A DNA stretch of 64,000 nucleotides from Homoserinibacter gongjuensis (lineage in GTDB: Bacteria; Actinomycetota; Actinomycetes; Actinomycetales; Microbacteriaceae): positions 3,100,001 through 3,164,000 of the forward strand of contig NZ_BSVA01000001.1 in the NCBI RefSeq assembly GCF_030161875.1, written 5' to 3'. The notes beneath the pieces were generated by a model, which worked only from the letters and a program-made list of their open reading frames with translations, was not told the DNA's origin and did not search any database. Shown here piece after piece: positions 19,500 through 28,787 of the stretch (its first letter is position 1; the number at the start of each line of letters is the position of its first letter). The position numbers and the translations under genes were made by a program.

Positions 19500-20523
19500 T
19501 CAGTTCTCGTCGCCCAGCAGGCGCGACAGGTAGCGGGCGACGGCGCGCACGGCGACCATGTTGCCCGAATAGTCCATGCGTGTCGGCCCCAGCACCCCGA
19601 GCCGGGCGACCGAACCGCCCTGCGCCGTGTAGCCGGATGCCAGCACACTCGTCTCGGAGAGCCCGTAGTCGGCGTTCTCGCGGCCGATGCGCGCGCTCAC
19701 CTCGTCGGCGTCGAGATCCATCTCGCCGAACAGGCGCAGGATCGTCACCTGCTCCTCGATCGCCTCGAGCACCGGGAAGATCGAGCCGGTGAAGTCGCGT
19801 TCGGTTCGCGCGAGGTTGGCGGCACCCGCCATCACGAGACGGTCGTGGCGGTTCGCCGCGACCTGCTCGGCCAGGGCCTCCACGAGGGGGCCGCGAGGGC
19901 GCGATCATCCGGCTCGATGCGCTCGAGGATGCCGCCGAACGCCGTCGCCGCATCCGCGAGCGCCACCCCGCCGAGTTCGGCGTTGACGCGCTCACGCAAG
20001 CGCGCGAGCTGCTCGGGGTCGACACCCCGGGCACCTCCACGATGCGCTGGTCGACACGACCCGTGTCGGTGATGAGCACCGCCATCACGCGATGTGACGC
20101 GAGTGCGACGAGCTCGACGTGCCGCACCCGGGCCGAGCCGAACGACGGGTACTGCGCGAGCGCGACCTGGTTGGTGAGCTGCGAGAGCAACCGCACCGTG
20201 CGGCCGAGCACCTCGTCGAGATCGGTGCTCTCGCCGAGGAACGTCTCGATCGCGCTGCGTTGCGCCGAACTGAGCGGCCGCAGCTCGCTCAGCTGATCGA
20301 CGAAGACGCGGTAGCCCTTGTCGGTGGGGATGCGGCCCGACGAGGTGTGCGGCGCCGTGATGAGGCCGTCTTCCTCGAGCTGAGCCATGTCGTTGCGGAT
20401 GGTCGCACTCGACACCCCGAAGGAGTGTCGTTCGACGATCGACTTGGAGCCGACCGGCTCACTCGACGACACGTAGTCCTGCACGATGACGCGCAGCACG
20501 GCGAGGCTTCTCTCCGAGACCAT
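19500..20523 (-). CDS. hrcA: Heat-inducible transcription repressor HrcA (two frameshifts)
   Basis: Repressor of class I heat-shock genes that binds CIRCE. It starts [20 protein letters not shown] with a winged helix ([32 protein letters not shown] and [14 protein letters not shown]). The GAF-like C-terminal part is complete only after adding one G in the run near 20025 ([14 protein letters not shown]) and one near 19885. The end [23 protein letters not shown] is typical. The corrected length is 341 residues. A CIRCE-like operator lies 55-81 bases upstream, so autoregulation and control of dnaJ are expected. Confidence 0.94.
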
Positions 20524-20577
20524 GAGCACCACCTTCCGCGGGAGCCCGGATGTCGGAAGCGTTCCTGTGTGGGCGCA

Positions 20578-20610
20578 CTGGCACTCCGGGTACGTGACTG
20601 CCAATACTAC
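20578..20610 (-). promoter_or_regulatory. CIRCE-like operator and -10 box of hrcA-dnaJ
   Basis: On the plus strand CTGGCACTC (20578-20586), a 9-base spacer and GACTGCCAA (20596-20604) match the CIRCE consensus TTAGCACTC-N9-GAGTGCTAA at 13 of 18 positions, with the correct spacer. TAGTAT on the minus strand overlaps the distal arm and would serve as -10, so the transcription start falls inside the operator, as is usual for HrcA control. Confidence 0.75.
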
Positions 20611-20726
20611 CGCCCAGGCAGCGGTCGGACCGGTTGCCGCACGTGCGGATTGCCCCTTTGCGCGGCGGGCGATACCTTGAGTCTGCTCCCCCAAGTCTGC
20701 TCAATAGAGAGAAAGGCACCACCACC

Positions 20727-21128
20727 ATGACCGATCCCGCGCAGCCCGCCCAGTCGCAGCCGCAACCGGCCGCCCCGCTCACCGAGGCGGAAGACAAGCA
20801 GTGGGCATCGTTCGCCCACCTCGGCGGCATCATCTGGATCCTCCCGGCGCTCATCATCTGGCTCGTCTTCAAGGACCGCGGGCCCCGCACGAACGTCGAG
20901 GCGAAGGAAGCCCTGAACTTCCAGATCACCGTCGGCATCGCCCAGGTGGCGGTGTTCATCATCAACACCATCCTCACGACCGTGACCCTCGGGTTCTGGG
21001 CTCTCATCGGATGGCTGCTGCCGCTCGGCATCTGGGTCGCCTCGTTGATCTTCTCGATCATGGGCTTCTCCAAGGTCAACGCGGGAGGCAGCTATCGCTA
21101 CCCGATCAACATCCGTTTCATCAAGTAA
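20727..21128 (+). CDS. DUF4870 domain membrane protein
   Basis: A 133-residue membrane protein with a Pro/Gln-rich N-terminus (MTDPAQPAQSQPQPAAPL) and the DUF4870 core: EDKQWASFAHLGGII, a helix with PALIIWLVFKDRGPRTNVEAKEALNFQITV, and two more helices, ending YRYPINIRFIK. Function is unknown. ATG 20727 has GAGAGAAAGG upstream. It is divergent from hrcA and followed by a strong terminator and a paralogue. Confidence 0.88.
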   Translation: MTDPAQPAQSQPQPAAPLTEAEDKQWASFAHLGGIIWILPALIIWLVFKDRGPRTNVEAKEALNFQITVGIAQVAVFIINTILTTVTLGFWALIGWLLPLGIWVASLIFSIMGFSKVNAGGSYRYPINIRFIK

Positions 21129-21143
21129 CTGACGACAAGCACG

Positions 21144-21172
21144 GTGCGCCGGACCTCTCAGGTCCGGCGCAC
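21144..21172 (+). terminator. Perfect 13-bp stem terminator
   Basis: GTGCGCCGGACCT, loop CTC, then AGGTCCGGCGCAC, followed by TTGCTTAAT. It separates the two DUF4870 genes, so each is probably its own transcription unit. Confidence 0.85.
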
Positions 21173-21188
21173 TTGCTTAATAGCCGAC

Positions 21189-21569
21189 ATGACTGCCACT
21201 CCTCCGCCCCCGCCGCAGAACCCCGGCTACGCACCCACCACCGAGATGAGCCCTGCCGACCAGCGACTGTGGTCGACGCTCACCCACGTGGGCGGCATCC
21301 TCTTCGGCTTCATCGCCCCGCTCATCACCTACCTGGTGCTCAAGGACCGCGGCGCCTTCGTGCGCGCGCACACCGCCACGGCGCTCAACTTCCAGCTGAC
21401 GCTGCTCATCGCCTACGTCGTGGGCTACATCCTGCTCTTCATCCTCATCGGAGGGCTCGTGCTGCTCGCCGCGTGGGTCGCGTCGATCGTCTTCGGCATC
21501 ATCGCCGCGATCGCCGCCAACAAGGGCGAGTTCTACACCTACCCGGTGGCCATCAAGTTCGTGAGCTGA
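21189..21569 (+). CDS. DUF4870 domain membrane protein, paralogue
   Basis: A 126-residue paralogue of the gene before it, with the same order: Pro-rich start (MTATPPPPPQNPGYAPTTEM), DQRLWSTLTHVGGILFGFIAPLITYLVLKDRGAFVRAHTATALNFQ, then two helices and the end FYTYPVAIKFVS. Start ATG 21189 is chosen because the sequence before it has no ribosome binding site and an AT-rich TTAATA lies six bases away. Function unknown. Confidence 0.87.
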   Translation: MTATPPPPPQNPGYAPTTEMSPADQRLWSTLTHVGGILFGFIAPLITYLVLKDRGAFVRAHTATALNFQLTLLIAYVVGYILLFILIGGLVLLAAWVASIVFGIIAAIAANKGEFYTYPVAIKFVS

Positions 21570-21570
21570 G

Positions 21571-21640
21571 GGTTTCGATACGCCGCTTCGCAGCTACTCA
21601 ACCCGCGGGGAACGCCGCTTCGCGGCTACTCAACCCGCAG
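21571..21640. repeat. REP-like repeat, two degenerate half copies
   Basis: GGTTTCGATACGCCGCTTCG...CTACTCAACCCGCGG and a partial second copy (ACGCCGCTTCGCGGCTACTCAACCCGC). Member of the dispersed GTTTCGAGAC...CTCCTCAACC family. It lies between convergent ends of a DUF4870 gene and hemW. Confidence 0.75.
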
Positions 21641-21646
21641 GGGTGG

Positions 21647-22870
21647 TCAGGGCAGCAGGCGCCTGACCACCGCATCCGCCAACAGCCGGCCGCGTCGTGT
21701 GAGCACGATGCGGCCGGCTATCGCGTTCCGCCCCTCGATGAGGTCGTCGGCGATGAGGCCCGCGACGGCGGCACGCGCGTCGGCATCGAGCACCTCGATC
21801 GGCAGCCCGTCGACGATGCGGCTGCGCAGCAGCACGTCCTCCACATGGCGCGTCTCGGCGTCGAGCGTCTCGCGACCCACCGCGGGCGAGACACCGCGGG
21901 CGAGCCGCTCGGCGTAGGCGGCCGGATGCTTCGCGTTCCACCAGCGCACCCCGCCGACGTGGCTGTGTGCGCCGGGCCCGATGCCCCACCAGTCCTGTCC
22001 CGTCCAGTAGGCGAGGTTGTGCCGGGAACGGTGCGCGGCATCCGTGGCCCAGTTGCTCACCTCGTACCAGCCGTAGCCCGCGGCGGCGAGCAGCTCGTCG
22101 GCGAGCTCATACTGGTCGGCCTGCAGCTCCTCGTCGGGCTGCGCCACCTCGCCGCGGGAGATCTGGCGCGCGAGCTTCGTGCCCTGCTCGACGATAAGCG
22201 CGTAGGCCGAGAGGTGGTCGGGATGCTGCGCGAGCGCGAGCTCGAGCGAGCGGCGCCAGTCGTCGAGGCTCTCGCCCGGCGTTCCGTAGATGAGGTCGAG
22301 GCTCACCTGGAGACCCGCGTCGCGCGCCCACCGCACGACGAGCGGGATGCGCGCCGGGTCGTGCGTGCGCTCGAGCGTCGCGAGCACGTGCGGCACGGCC
22401 GACTGCATGCCGAAGCTCACGCGCGTGAAGCCCGCCGCCGCGAGCTCGGCGAGGCTCTCGGGCGTGACCGAGTCCGGGTTGGCCTCGGTCGTGACCTCGG
22501 CGCCCGGCGCGAGCCCCCACGCGTCGCGCACCGCGTTGAGCATGCGGATGAGGTCGGCGGCCGGAAGCAGGGTCGGGGTGCCGCCACCGAAGAACACGGT
22601 CGAGGCCTCGCGGGCCGCGAGCCCCGCATCCGCGAGCACTCCGCGCGCGAAGGCCACCTCGGCGGAGGCCTGCTCGGCATAGTCGCTCTGCTTGACCCCG
22701 CGGATCTCGGATGCCGTGTAGGTGTTGAAGTCGCAGTACCCGCAGCGCACGCGACAGAACGGCACGTGCAGATACACACCGAGGTCGCGCTCGGCCGATC
22801 CCTCGGCCGCTGATGCCGGAAGCGCACCGTCGGCGGGGGCGGGATCGCCTACGGGGAGCGTGCTCGGCAT
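21647..22870 (-). CDS. hemW: HemW-like radical SAM heme chaperone
   Basis: A 407-residue radical SAM protein. The cluster motif is CRVRCGYCDF (CxxxCxxC, plus the following Cys-containing HPFC segment at YLHVPFCRVRC), followed by FFGGGTPTLLP, TTEANPDSV and SFGMQSAV. The C-terminal HemN domain is GLPIEVLDADA...LTRRGRLLAD. The family was formerly annotated as oxygen-independent coproporphyrinogen oxidase but delivers heme to membrane enzymes. It follows a DUF1990 gene by 41 bases on the same strand. The frame is intact. Confidence 0.94.
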   Translation of the reverse strand: MPSTLPVGDPAPADGALPASAAEGSAERDLGVYLHVPFCRVRCGYCDFNTYTASEIRGVKQSDYAEQASAEVAFARGVLADAGLAAREASTVFFGGGTPTLLPAADLIRMLNAVRDAWGLAPGAEVTTEANPDSVTPESLAELAAAGFTRVSFGMQSAVPHVLATLERTHDPARIPLVVRWARDAGLQVSLDLIYGTPGESLDDWRRSLELALAQHPDHLSAYALIVEQGTKLARQISRGEVAQPDEELQADQYELADELLAAAGYGWYEVSNWATDAAHRSRHNLAYWTGQDWWGIGPGAHSHVGGVRWWNAKHPAAYAERLARGVSPAVGRETLDAETRHVEDVLLRSRIVDGLPIEVLDADARAAVAGLIADDLIEGRNAIAGRIVLTRRGRLLADAVVRRLLP

Positions 22871-22911
22871 CCGTCCATTCTCCCCCGCTGCGGCGGGCGC
22901 CGCTCGCGCGC

Positions 22912-23424
22912 TCAGGCGTCGCGCAGCGCGCGCAGGTAGCGGCGGGTGTAGATCGTCTGCATGAGCAGCACGGCGGGATAGGCGATCCCGAACAGCCAGG
23001 TCGCGGGCTTCGAGAACGCTCGGATGCGCAGCACGACGGAGTCATCGTCACGGTGCTCCACGAGGAACGCCTCCTCACCGCTCTCGGGATGTCCGGGAAG
23101 CGTGCCGTAGGCGAAGCCCGCCCGACGGGGCTCGTCGACGACGTAGACGACACGGCAGGGCACGTCGCGCGGCCACAGCGGCACCCGCATGACGACGGTG
23201 TCACCCGCGCGCAGCGGGCGGCCGCGCGCCTCGTCGACGACGCGGACCCGGATGCCGGATCCGGTCTGGATGCCCCACGCGAGAGTCGCGGCGCGGGCAC
23301 GCGTGAACAGTTCGGGCCCGCGCCCGAGGAGGGCCACCCGCTCCACGCGGCGGTAGCCGGCAGGCAGTTCGCCGCGCGTCGCGGCGTGTTCCTGATAGCT
23401 GAGGGCGGCCAGCTCGGCGGACAT
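22912..23424 (-). CDS. DUF1990 family protein (paralogue 1 of 3)
   Basis: About 170 residues starting MSAELAALSYQEHAATRGEL. The DUF1990 pattern is visible: PAGYRRVERVALLGRGPELFTRARAATLAWGIQTGSGI, VVYVVDEPRRAGFAYGTLPGHPESGEEAFLVEHRDDDSVVLRIRAFSKP and a hydrophobic end. Biochemical function is unknown; the plant homologues are also poorly defined. It lies upstream of hemW on the same strand. Two further paralogues follow within 7 kb. Confidence 0.85.
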   Translation of the reverse strand: MSAELAALSYQEHAATRGELPAGYRRVERVALLGRGPELFTRARAATLAWGIQTGSGIRVRVVDEARGRPLRAGDTVVMRVPLWPRDVPCRVVYVVDEPRRAGFAYGTLPGHPESGEEAFLVEHRDDDSVVLRIRAFSKPATWLFGIAYPAVLLMQTIYTRRYLRALRDA

Positions 23425-23466
23425 GGACCCATTCTGTCGCCGACGAAGCGTTCGCGGGGTTTGGTG

Positions 23467-23496
23467 TTGCACGTCAGGTAGTTGATCAGATACAGT
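23467..23496 (+). promoter_or_regulatory. Promoter of the PadR-ABC operon (leaderless)
   Basis: TTGCAC (23467-23472), 18-base spacer, TACAGT (23491-23496), then seven bases to ATG 23504. The region contains GTTGATCAGATACAGTACT, AT-rich for this genome and a plausible site for autorepression by PadR. Confidence 0.65.
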
Positions 23497-23503
23497 ACTC
23501 GAC

Positions 23504-23868
23504 ATGGTTGAAGACTCCGACGCGTTCGCCGCAGACCTGCTCCGCGGCCATACCGACACGATCGTGCTCGGTGTGCTGCGGCGCGGCGAGAGCTACGGCT
23601 TCGAGATCTACAAGACGATCCGCGACGCCACCGGCGGCGCGCACGAGATCAAGGAGGCCACCCTCTACGCCACCTACCGCCGCCTCGAGAAGGACGGGCT
23701 CGTCGAGTCGTTCTGGGGCGACGAGACCCAGGGCGGCCGCCGCAAGTACTACCGCATCACCGATGCGGGCCGGAGTGTCTACCGCCGCAACGTCGCCGCC
23801 TGGAGGGCGACGCGCGACATCATCGACTCCTCCTCGACGCGCAGGCGTCAGAAAGGCACCACCCATGA
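23504..23868 (+). CDS. PadR-family transcriptional repressor (one frameshift near the end)
   Basis: A winged-helix repressor of about 121 residues: GHTDTIVLGVLRRGESYGFEIYKTI, then KEATLYATYRRLEKDGLVESFWGDETQGGRRKYYRITDAG. The frame runs on past the expected end. One missing base near 23828-23834 restores the end LLDAQASERHHP, with TGA 23866-23868 overlapping the ATG of the next gene. It heads a four-gene ATGA-coupled operon with an ABC exporter, a standard arrangement for PadR sensors of the exported compound. Confidence 0.9.
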
Positions 23869-24821
23869 ACACCCAGCCCTCCCGCCCGGGCGGCACCGCC
23901 GTCCACCGCCTGCTCGACGAACTCTTCGCGGAGCTCCCCACCACGCCCGACGCGCTCGACCTGAAAGAGGAGATCCGCGCCAACCTCGTGGCGCGCGCCT
24001 CCGAACTCGAGGCGCAGGGCGCGAGCCCCGAGAGCGCCGCGCGCACCGCGGTCGACGAGCTCGGCGACGTGCGCGAGCTGCTCGCTGACGCTCCTGCCGA
24101 GCGCACGACCGCCGAAGTCGCCGCCGCGAACCGCGTGCGCCACCGCCCCGGCTTCGTGGTGCGCACCGTGCTCATCGCCATCGCCTCCGGACTCTCCCTC
24201 GTCGCGCTGTGGTTCGGCAGTTGGGATGTCTTCCCGCTCTCACTCGGCGGCGCGCTCACGCTCGCGGGTGTCGCATCCGTGGGTCTCGGGTTCATCATCG
24301 GCGACGCCCTGCACCAGGAGACCTCGGTGCACCACCCGATGCCCGCTCGACGCTCGTTGCTGTTCGGCCTCGCCGGCGGGCTCGTGATCGCGGGCATCAC
24401 GCTCGGATTCGCCTTGCTCACCCAGGCGATCGACCCCACCTGGCTCATCGCTCCCGCCGCGGCCGCGATCGCCGGCATCGCGCTGTTCAGCTACCTCGGG
24501 GCGACGCAGACCAACCGCACCAAGGCCTGGGCACTCGAGCGCAGTCGCCCGCAGGGCGAGAGCTATCCGGGCGATCGCTTCGAGAAGGACCCGAAGGCCG
24601 CTGCCCGCTTCGGCATCTATACGATGATGATCTGGGTCTCGGCGTTCCTCGTCTCGATCGTGGTCTACTCCCTGACCGGATGGCAGTGGGCGTGGGTGCC
24701 GTACGTCGTGGGCTTCCTCGGCATGATGCTGCTGCTCACCCGGATGCTGTTCGGCGACCACGAGGAACGCACGGTGCGCGGCCCCGAGGCTCGCAGCGAC
24801 CGCGAGGGTGGTGCACGATGA
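23865..24821 (+). CDS. Permease-prefix-domain membrane protein
   Basis: A 318-residue protein. Residues 1-75 resemble the permease prefix domain (VHRLLDELFAELPTTPDALDLKEEIRANLVARASELEAQGASPESAARTAVDELGDV), followed by several predicted membrane helices, with a loop ERSRPQGESYPGDRFEKDPKAAARFGIYTMM. The prefix domain is usually found beside PadR regulators and ABC exporters, as here. Its precise role is unknown. It overlaps both neighbours by four bases (ATGA). Confidence 0.8.
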   Translation: MNTQPSRPGGTAVHRLLDELFAELPTTPDALDLKEEIRANLVARASELEAQGASPESAARTAVDELGDVRELLADAPAERTTAEVAAANRVRHRPGFVVRTVLIAIASGLSLVALWFGSWDVFPLSLGGALTLAGVASVGLGFIIGDALHQETSVHHPMPARRSLLFGLAGGLVIAGITLGFALLTQAIDPTWLIAPAAAAIAGIALFSYLGATQTNRTKAWALERSRPQGESYPGDRFEKDPKAAARFGIYTMMIWVSAFLVSIVVYSLTGWQWAWVPYVVGFLGMMLLLTRMLFGDHEERTVRGPEARSDREGGAR

Positions 24822-25815
24822 GCGCCGCCGCGATCGAGGCCGAGAACATCACCAAGACCTACCGCACGGGTCGTCACCGCAGCATCGAAGCCCTGCGCGG
24901 GCTGAGCTTCGAGGTGCCCGCCGGCTCGGTCTTCGGGCTGCTCGGGCCCAACGGCGCCGGCAAGTCGACGACCACCAAGATCCTCACGACGCTCTCGCTT
25001 CCGAGCTCGGGCACGGCCCGAGTGACGGGTGCCGACGTCGTGCGGGATGCCGCGACCGTACGCACGCGCATCGGCTACGTCTCGCAGGGGGCGAGCACCG
25101 ATCCGCTGCTCACCGTGCGCGAGAACCTCGAACTCGCGGCACGCCTGCGCGGCATGCCGCGGAGTGAGGCGGCCCGGCGGGCCACCCGGCTCGTCGACGA
25201 GTTCGGACTGCGCGAGAACGTCGACCGCGCGGCGGGCAAGCTCTCCGGCGGCACACGCCGCCGGCTCGACGTGGCCACCGCCCTCGTGCACGCGCCGCGG
25301 GTGCTGTTCCTCGACGAGCCCACGACGGGTCTCGACCCCGAGTCGCGCGCGGCGATGTGGGGCGAGATCCGCCGCCTCGCCGGTCAGGAGTCGCTCACCG
25401 TCGTGCTCACGACCCACTACCTCGAAGAGGCTGACCGCCTCGCCGACCGCATCATGATCGTCGATCACGGCACGAAGGTCGTCGAGGGCACCCCCGCCAG
25501 CTCAAGGCGTCGCTCGCCGGAGACGGGGTGCGCGTCGAGCTCTTCGAACCGGATGCCGAACGCGCGCGCCGTGCTGCCGCATCCGTGCTGGGCCTGCGCG
25601 AGGTGCTCGTCGAGGTCTCGGGGCCGACGGCCGTGCTCATCGCACGCGCCGACGACGGCTCGGCCGCGCTCGGCCCGCTCATCCAGGCGCTCGATGCGGC
25701 GGGGCTCGCCGTAGGGGCCGCATCCGTGTCGGGTCCGACACTCGACGACGTCTATCTGCACCACGTGGGCCACAGCTTCGGCGGCGCCCACCCGATCGAA
25801 GGAGCCGCAGCATGA
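24818..25815 (+). CDS. DrrA-like ABC exporter ATP-binding protein (one frameshift)
   Basis: The second DrrA-type ATPase in the window. It starts MSAAAIEAENITKTYRTGRH. Walker A GPNGAGKST, signature KLSGGTRRRLDVA, Walker B VLFLDEPTTGLDP and LTTHYLEEADRL are present. One missing base near 25498 (CCCCCGCC) interrupts the frame after VVEGTPA. The C-terminal extension LKASLAGDGVRVELFEPDAE to GGAHPIEGAAA follows in the next frame. The corrected length is 332 residues. It is coupled by ATGA overlaps on both sides and pairs with the permease that follows. Confidence 0.9.
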
Positions 25816-26650
25816 CCACGCTCGCGCCCGCATCCGTTCCCGCTCCCCGCGCCCCGCGCGCGCATCCTGGGCCACCCAGACCGGCCAGGTGTTCCGCCGC
25901 TGGATCGTCGCCACCTGGCGGCAGGTCTGGGGTCCCGCCATGTCGCTGCTGCAGCCCGTGATCTGGATCGTGCTGTTCGGCCAGGTGTACACCGCGCTCG
26001 GCAGCCTGCCGGTGTTCGCCGACGGCGGCTACATCGCCTACCTCGTGCCCGGCATCCTCATGATGACGGTGCTGTACTCGGGCGCCTGGGCGGGCACCGG
26101 CTACATCGACGACATGAACTCGGGCGTCATGGATCAGCTGCTGAGCGCGCCGATCTCGCGCAGCGCGATCATCACGGGGCAGCTGCTGCAGCAGCTCGTC
26201 ATCAACGTGCTGCAGTCGGCGATCGTGCTCGGCATCGGCGCTCTCGCGGGCGCGCGCTACCCCGGCGGCGTCGTCGGCATCCTGTTCGCACTCGTGGCGG
26301 CGACACTGCTCGCCACCGTGTTCTGCTGCGCGTCGACGGCTGTGGCTCTCATCACGCGCAACCAGGTGGCGCTCATCGGGCTCTCGCAGATGATCGTGCT
26401 TCCGGCGACCTTCCTCTCGACCACGATGATGCCGGCGGCGCTGCTGCCCGACTGGGTGCAGGCCGTCGCGCGCTGGAACCCGATGACCTGGGCGGTCGAG
26501 TTGGCCCGCACGGGGCTCGACGGCACGCTCTTCAACGGATCAGCGGATGCGGGGCTGCTGCTGGCACAGGGCGGCGCCCTGCTGGGGCTCGCCGCGCTCG
26601 CCTTCGCCTGGACGCTGCGCGCGATCCGCGGGTATCAGCGCTCGCTCTGA
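25812..26650 (+). CDS. ABC-2 type exporter permease (one frameshift near the start)
   Basis: Membrane subunit of the PadR-controlled exporter. It starts MTTLAPASVPAPRAP at 25812, overlapping the ATPase stop. A missing base near 25855-25865 shifts into ASWATQTGQVFRRWIVATWRQVWGPAMSLLQPVIWIVLFG. Six helices follow, with the family motif GVMDQLLSAPISRSAIITGQL and NPMTWAVELARTGLDG. The corrected length is about 279 residues. It ends six bases before the convergent DUF1990 gene. Confidence 0.88.
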
Positions 26651-26656
26651 GCCTGG

Positions 26657-27292
26657 TCAGCGCGGGGTCGGCAGCGGCCCGAGCAGTTCGTGCAGGTAGC
26701 GCCGTACGAGCCACGCCTGCACGAGCCGCAGCGCGGGCCGTACGGCGCTCCAGAAGCCGCCGGCCGGCCTCGAGAAGATGCGCACCGTGAGCCACACCGA
26801 GTCGTCGTCGCGGCGCTCCACCACGAAGAGCTCCTCGCCCGCGAGCGGATGTCCGGGGAGGGTTCCGAAGGCGGCGCCGCGTCGGTCGGGCTCGTCGAGC
26901 ACGTAGACGACACGCACCGGGAACGCGCGCGGCCAGAGCGGCGGCTTCAGCATCCCGGTGTCACCGGCGCGCACGAGCGCGTCGCCCTCGGGCGTGTAGA
27001 GCACCTCGGACTCGGCGCCCACGGTGGCGGGTTTGACGGGATTGCCCTCGGCGTCGAACGAGACGGGCAGGTAGCTGGCCTCGGTGGCCTCGGCAGGCGC
27101 CTCGATCGGGGTGACCCGGAACCCGGCGCCGCGTTGGATGCCCCAGCTCATGACGCGCGTCCACGCGTACTCCCAGCGTTCGGGACCGTGGCCGACGCGG
27201 ATGCGGCGCTCGAGCGGGCGGTACCCGCGCGGCGGATACTGCAGCAGATCGGCAGCCTGCGTCGCCCCGACGGCGCCGTAGGTGACCGGCAC
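26657..27292 (-). CDS. DUF1990 family protein (paralogue 2 of 3)
   Basis: About 211 residues with the same layout as the other two paralogues: VTYGAVGATQAADLLQYPPRGYRPLERRIRVGHGPERWEYAWTRVMSWGIQRGAGF, then VVYVLDEPDRRGAAFGTLPGHPLAGEELFVVERRDDDSVWLTVRIFSRP. It has an extra insert (residues about 75-105, EATEASYLPVSFDAEGNPVKP). The start is uncertain. GTG 27292 is the first in-frame start, but a missing C in the CCCCC at about 27358-27363 would allow GTG 27384, with GGAAG upstream, adding VTSASAPPGDAPRRST. Confidence 0.75.
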   Translation of the reverse strand: MPVTYGAVGATQAADLLQYPPRGYRPLERRIRVGHGPERWEYAWTRVMSWGIQRGAGFRVTPIEAPAEATEASYLPVSFDAEGNPVKPATVGAESEVLYTPEGDALVRAGDTGMLKPPLWPRAFPVRVVYVLDEPDRRGAAFGTLPGHPLAGEELFVVERRDDDSVWLTVRIFSRPAGGFWSAVRPALRLVQAWLVRRYLHELLGPLPTPR

Positions 27293-27504
27293 GCGCCACA
27301 GCTCGGCGGGGTCACCGGCAGCGGTCGACGCGGGTGCTGTCGACCGTCGAGGGGCGTCGCCGGGGGCGCGGACGCGCTGGTCACCGGTCGATTCTTCCAG
27401 AAAACGTCGAATCCGCCCCTCGGCGCCGGCTTACGACGCCGAGGGACGGGGTTCCGGGCGAGGATGCGGCGCCGGGGCTCCTCGGAGCGGCCGGCACCGC
27501 TGCC

Positions 27505-28713
27505 TCAGAATCCGGCGGTGATGCGGGTGAACTCCCAGTCCGCCTGTGCGATGCCGCTGCAGGCGGACTGCACACCGCCACCCGCGCATCCGCGGTCACG
27601 GTTGACCGACCAGAAGGTGAAGCGCGCGAGGTCCTTCGACTGCGCCCAGTCGCGGATGCGCGTCCAGGTGTCGGGGGTCGTGAGCTCCTGCTGATCGGAG
27701 AGCCCGTTCATGCCCGAGATGCCGATGTGCTGGTAGGCGGTGGCCTCACTCCAGCCGTAGACCGCCCGCAGGTGCGCGTTGAGCCCCTGCGTCGCCCCGA
27801 CCGTCGCTGCGTACATGTCGCCGCCTCCGAAGTCGAACGGCATCTGCGTGAAGACGTCGATCGGAACGCCCAGGTCCTTGGCGCGCTGCACGAGCCGCTT
27901 GCCGTAGTAGTTCGGCCCGGTCGGCGAGGTTCCGAAGGTGACGATCGTCGTGATGCCGGGGTTGTTCTGCTCGATGATCCCCAGCGCCCCCAGGATGCGA
28001 TCCTGCACGACCTCGTTCTCGAACTCGTCGGAGTTCTCGATGTCGATGTCGATCGCGGTCAGGTCGAACGCGTCGATGACCTTCTGGTAGGCACCGGCGA
28101 GCGACGCCGCATCCGGGCAGTTCGGCCCGAGCTTGTTGCCCGACCAGCCGCCGAAGGACGGGATGATGCTGCCGCCGGCCGCGTAGATCTGCTGGATGTA
28201 CTGCGCGTGCACCCCGCCCGTGATGCCGCTCTCGCCGTCCCAGGCCGGGCTGCAGCCGTTGGCGAGCACGAAGGCGAGGGTGAAGGTGCGGATGCCGGTG
28301 GCGTTCATGACGGTCGACGGCGCCGGCGGGTTACCCCAGCCCGGGTAGACGTAGGGTGCCGCGGCCTGTTCGGTATTGACCGGCGGATCGGTGGGATCCG
28401 TCGGGTCGGTGGGATCCGTCGGATCTTCCCCGTCGCCGCACACGCCCTCACCGGCCCAGACATCCCATTGACCACTGTGGGTGGCGGGGTTCTCGTTCTG
28501 GGTCCACCACTTCGCGCGGTAGTTGTGCCCGTCGTACGAGGCATGATCGTCACCCCAGTACACGGTGCTCGGCGACCACGCGGGGTAGCAGTCGGCGGCG
28601 CTCGCCGCACTCGCCGGCACCACGACGCCCGCAAGTGCCACGGCGGCGACCGCGAACACGGCGAACAGGGAGCGACGCCCCCGCTTCCTCTGAGTTGCTG
28701 AATTGCGCTTCAT
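27505..28713 (-). CDS. Secreted GH18 chitinase with CBM5/12 chitin-binding domain
   Basis: A 402-residue exported enzyme. Signal peptide at residues 1-40 (ASAASAAD cleavage region). A CBM5/12 domain follows (CYPAWSPSTVYWGDDHASYDGHNYRAKWWTQNENPATHSGQWDVW), then a DPT repeat linker and a GH18 domain. The catalytic strand reads LTAIDIDIENSDE, where the DxDxE acid Glu is seen in a less common context than FDGIDLDWE. SFGGWSGNKL is the upstream substrate strand. Cysteines near the end suggest disulfides. The start has GAGGAG eight bases upstream. An AT-rich palindrome lies in the promoter region at 28788-28804. It stands alone between two DUF1990 genes. Confidence 0.9.
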   Translation of the reverse strand: MKRNSATQRKRGRRSLFAVFAVAAVALAGVVVPASAASAADCYPAWSPSTVYWGDDHASYDGHNYRAKWWTQNENPATHSGQWDVWAGEGVCGDGEDPTDPTDPTDPTDPPVNTEQAAAPYVYPGWGNPPAPSTVMNATGIRTFTLAFVLANGCSPAWDGESGITGGVHAQYIQQIYAAGGSIIPSFGGWSGNKLGPNCPDAASLAGAYQKVIDAFDLTAIDIDIENSDEFENEVVQDRILGALGIIEQNNPGITTIVTFGTSPTGPNYYGKRLVQRAKDLGVPIDVFTQMPFDFGGGDMYAATVGATQGLNAHLRAVYGWSEATAYQHIGISGMNGLSDQQELTTPDTWTRIRDWAQSKDLARFTFWSVNRDRGCAGGGVQSACSGIAQADWEFTRITAGF

Positions 28714-28787
28714 CGCGCTCTCTCCTCTCGTGTCACCCTGACCACCGAGAGAGGGACGACTTCGGGCCCCGCCGCCGCTCCGATTAG

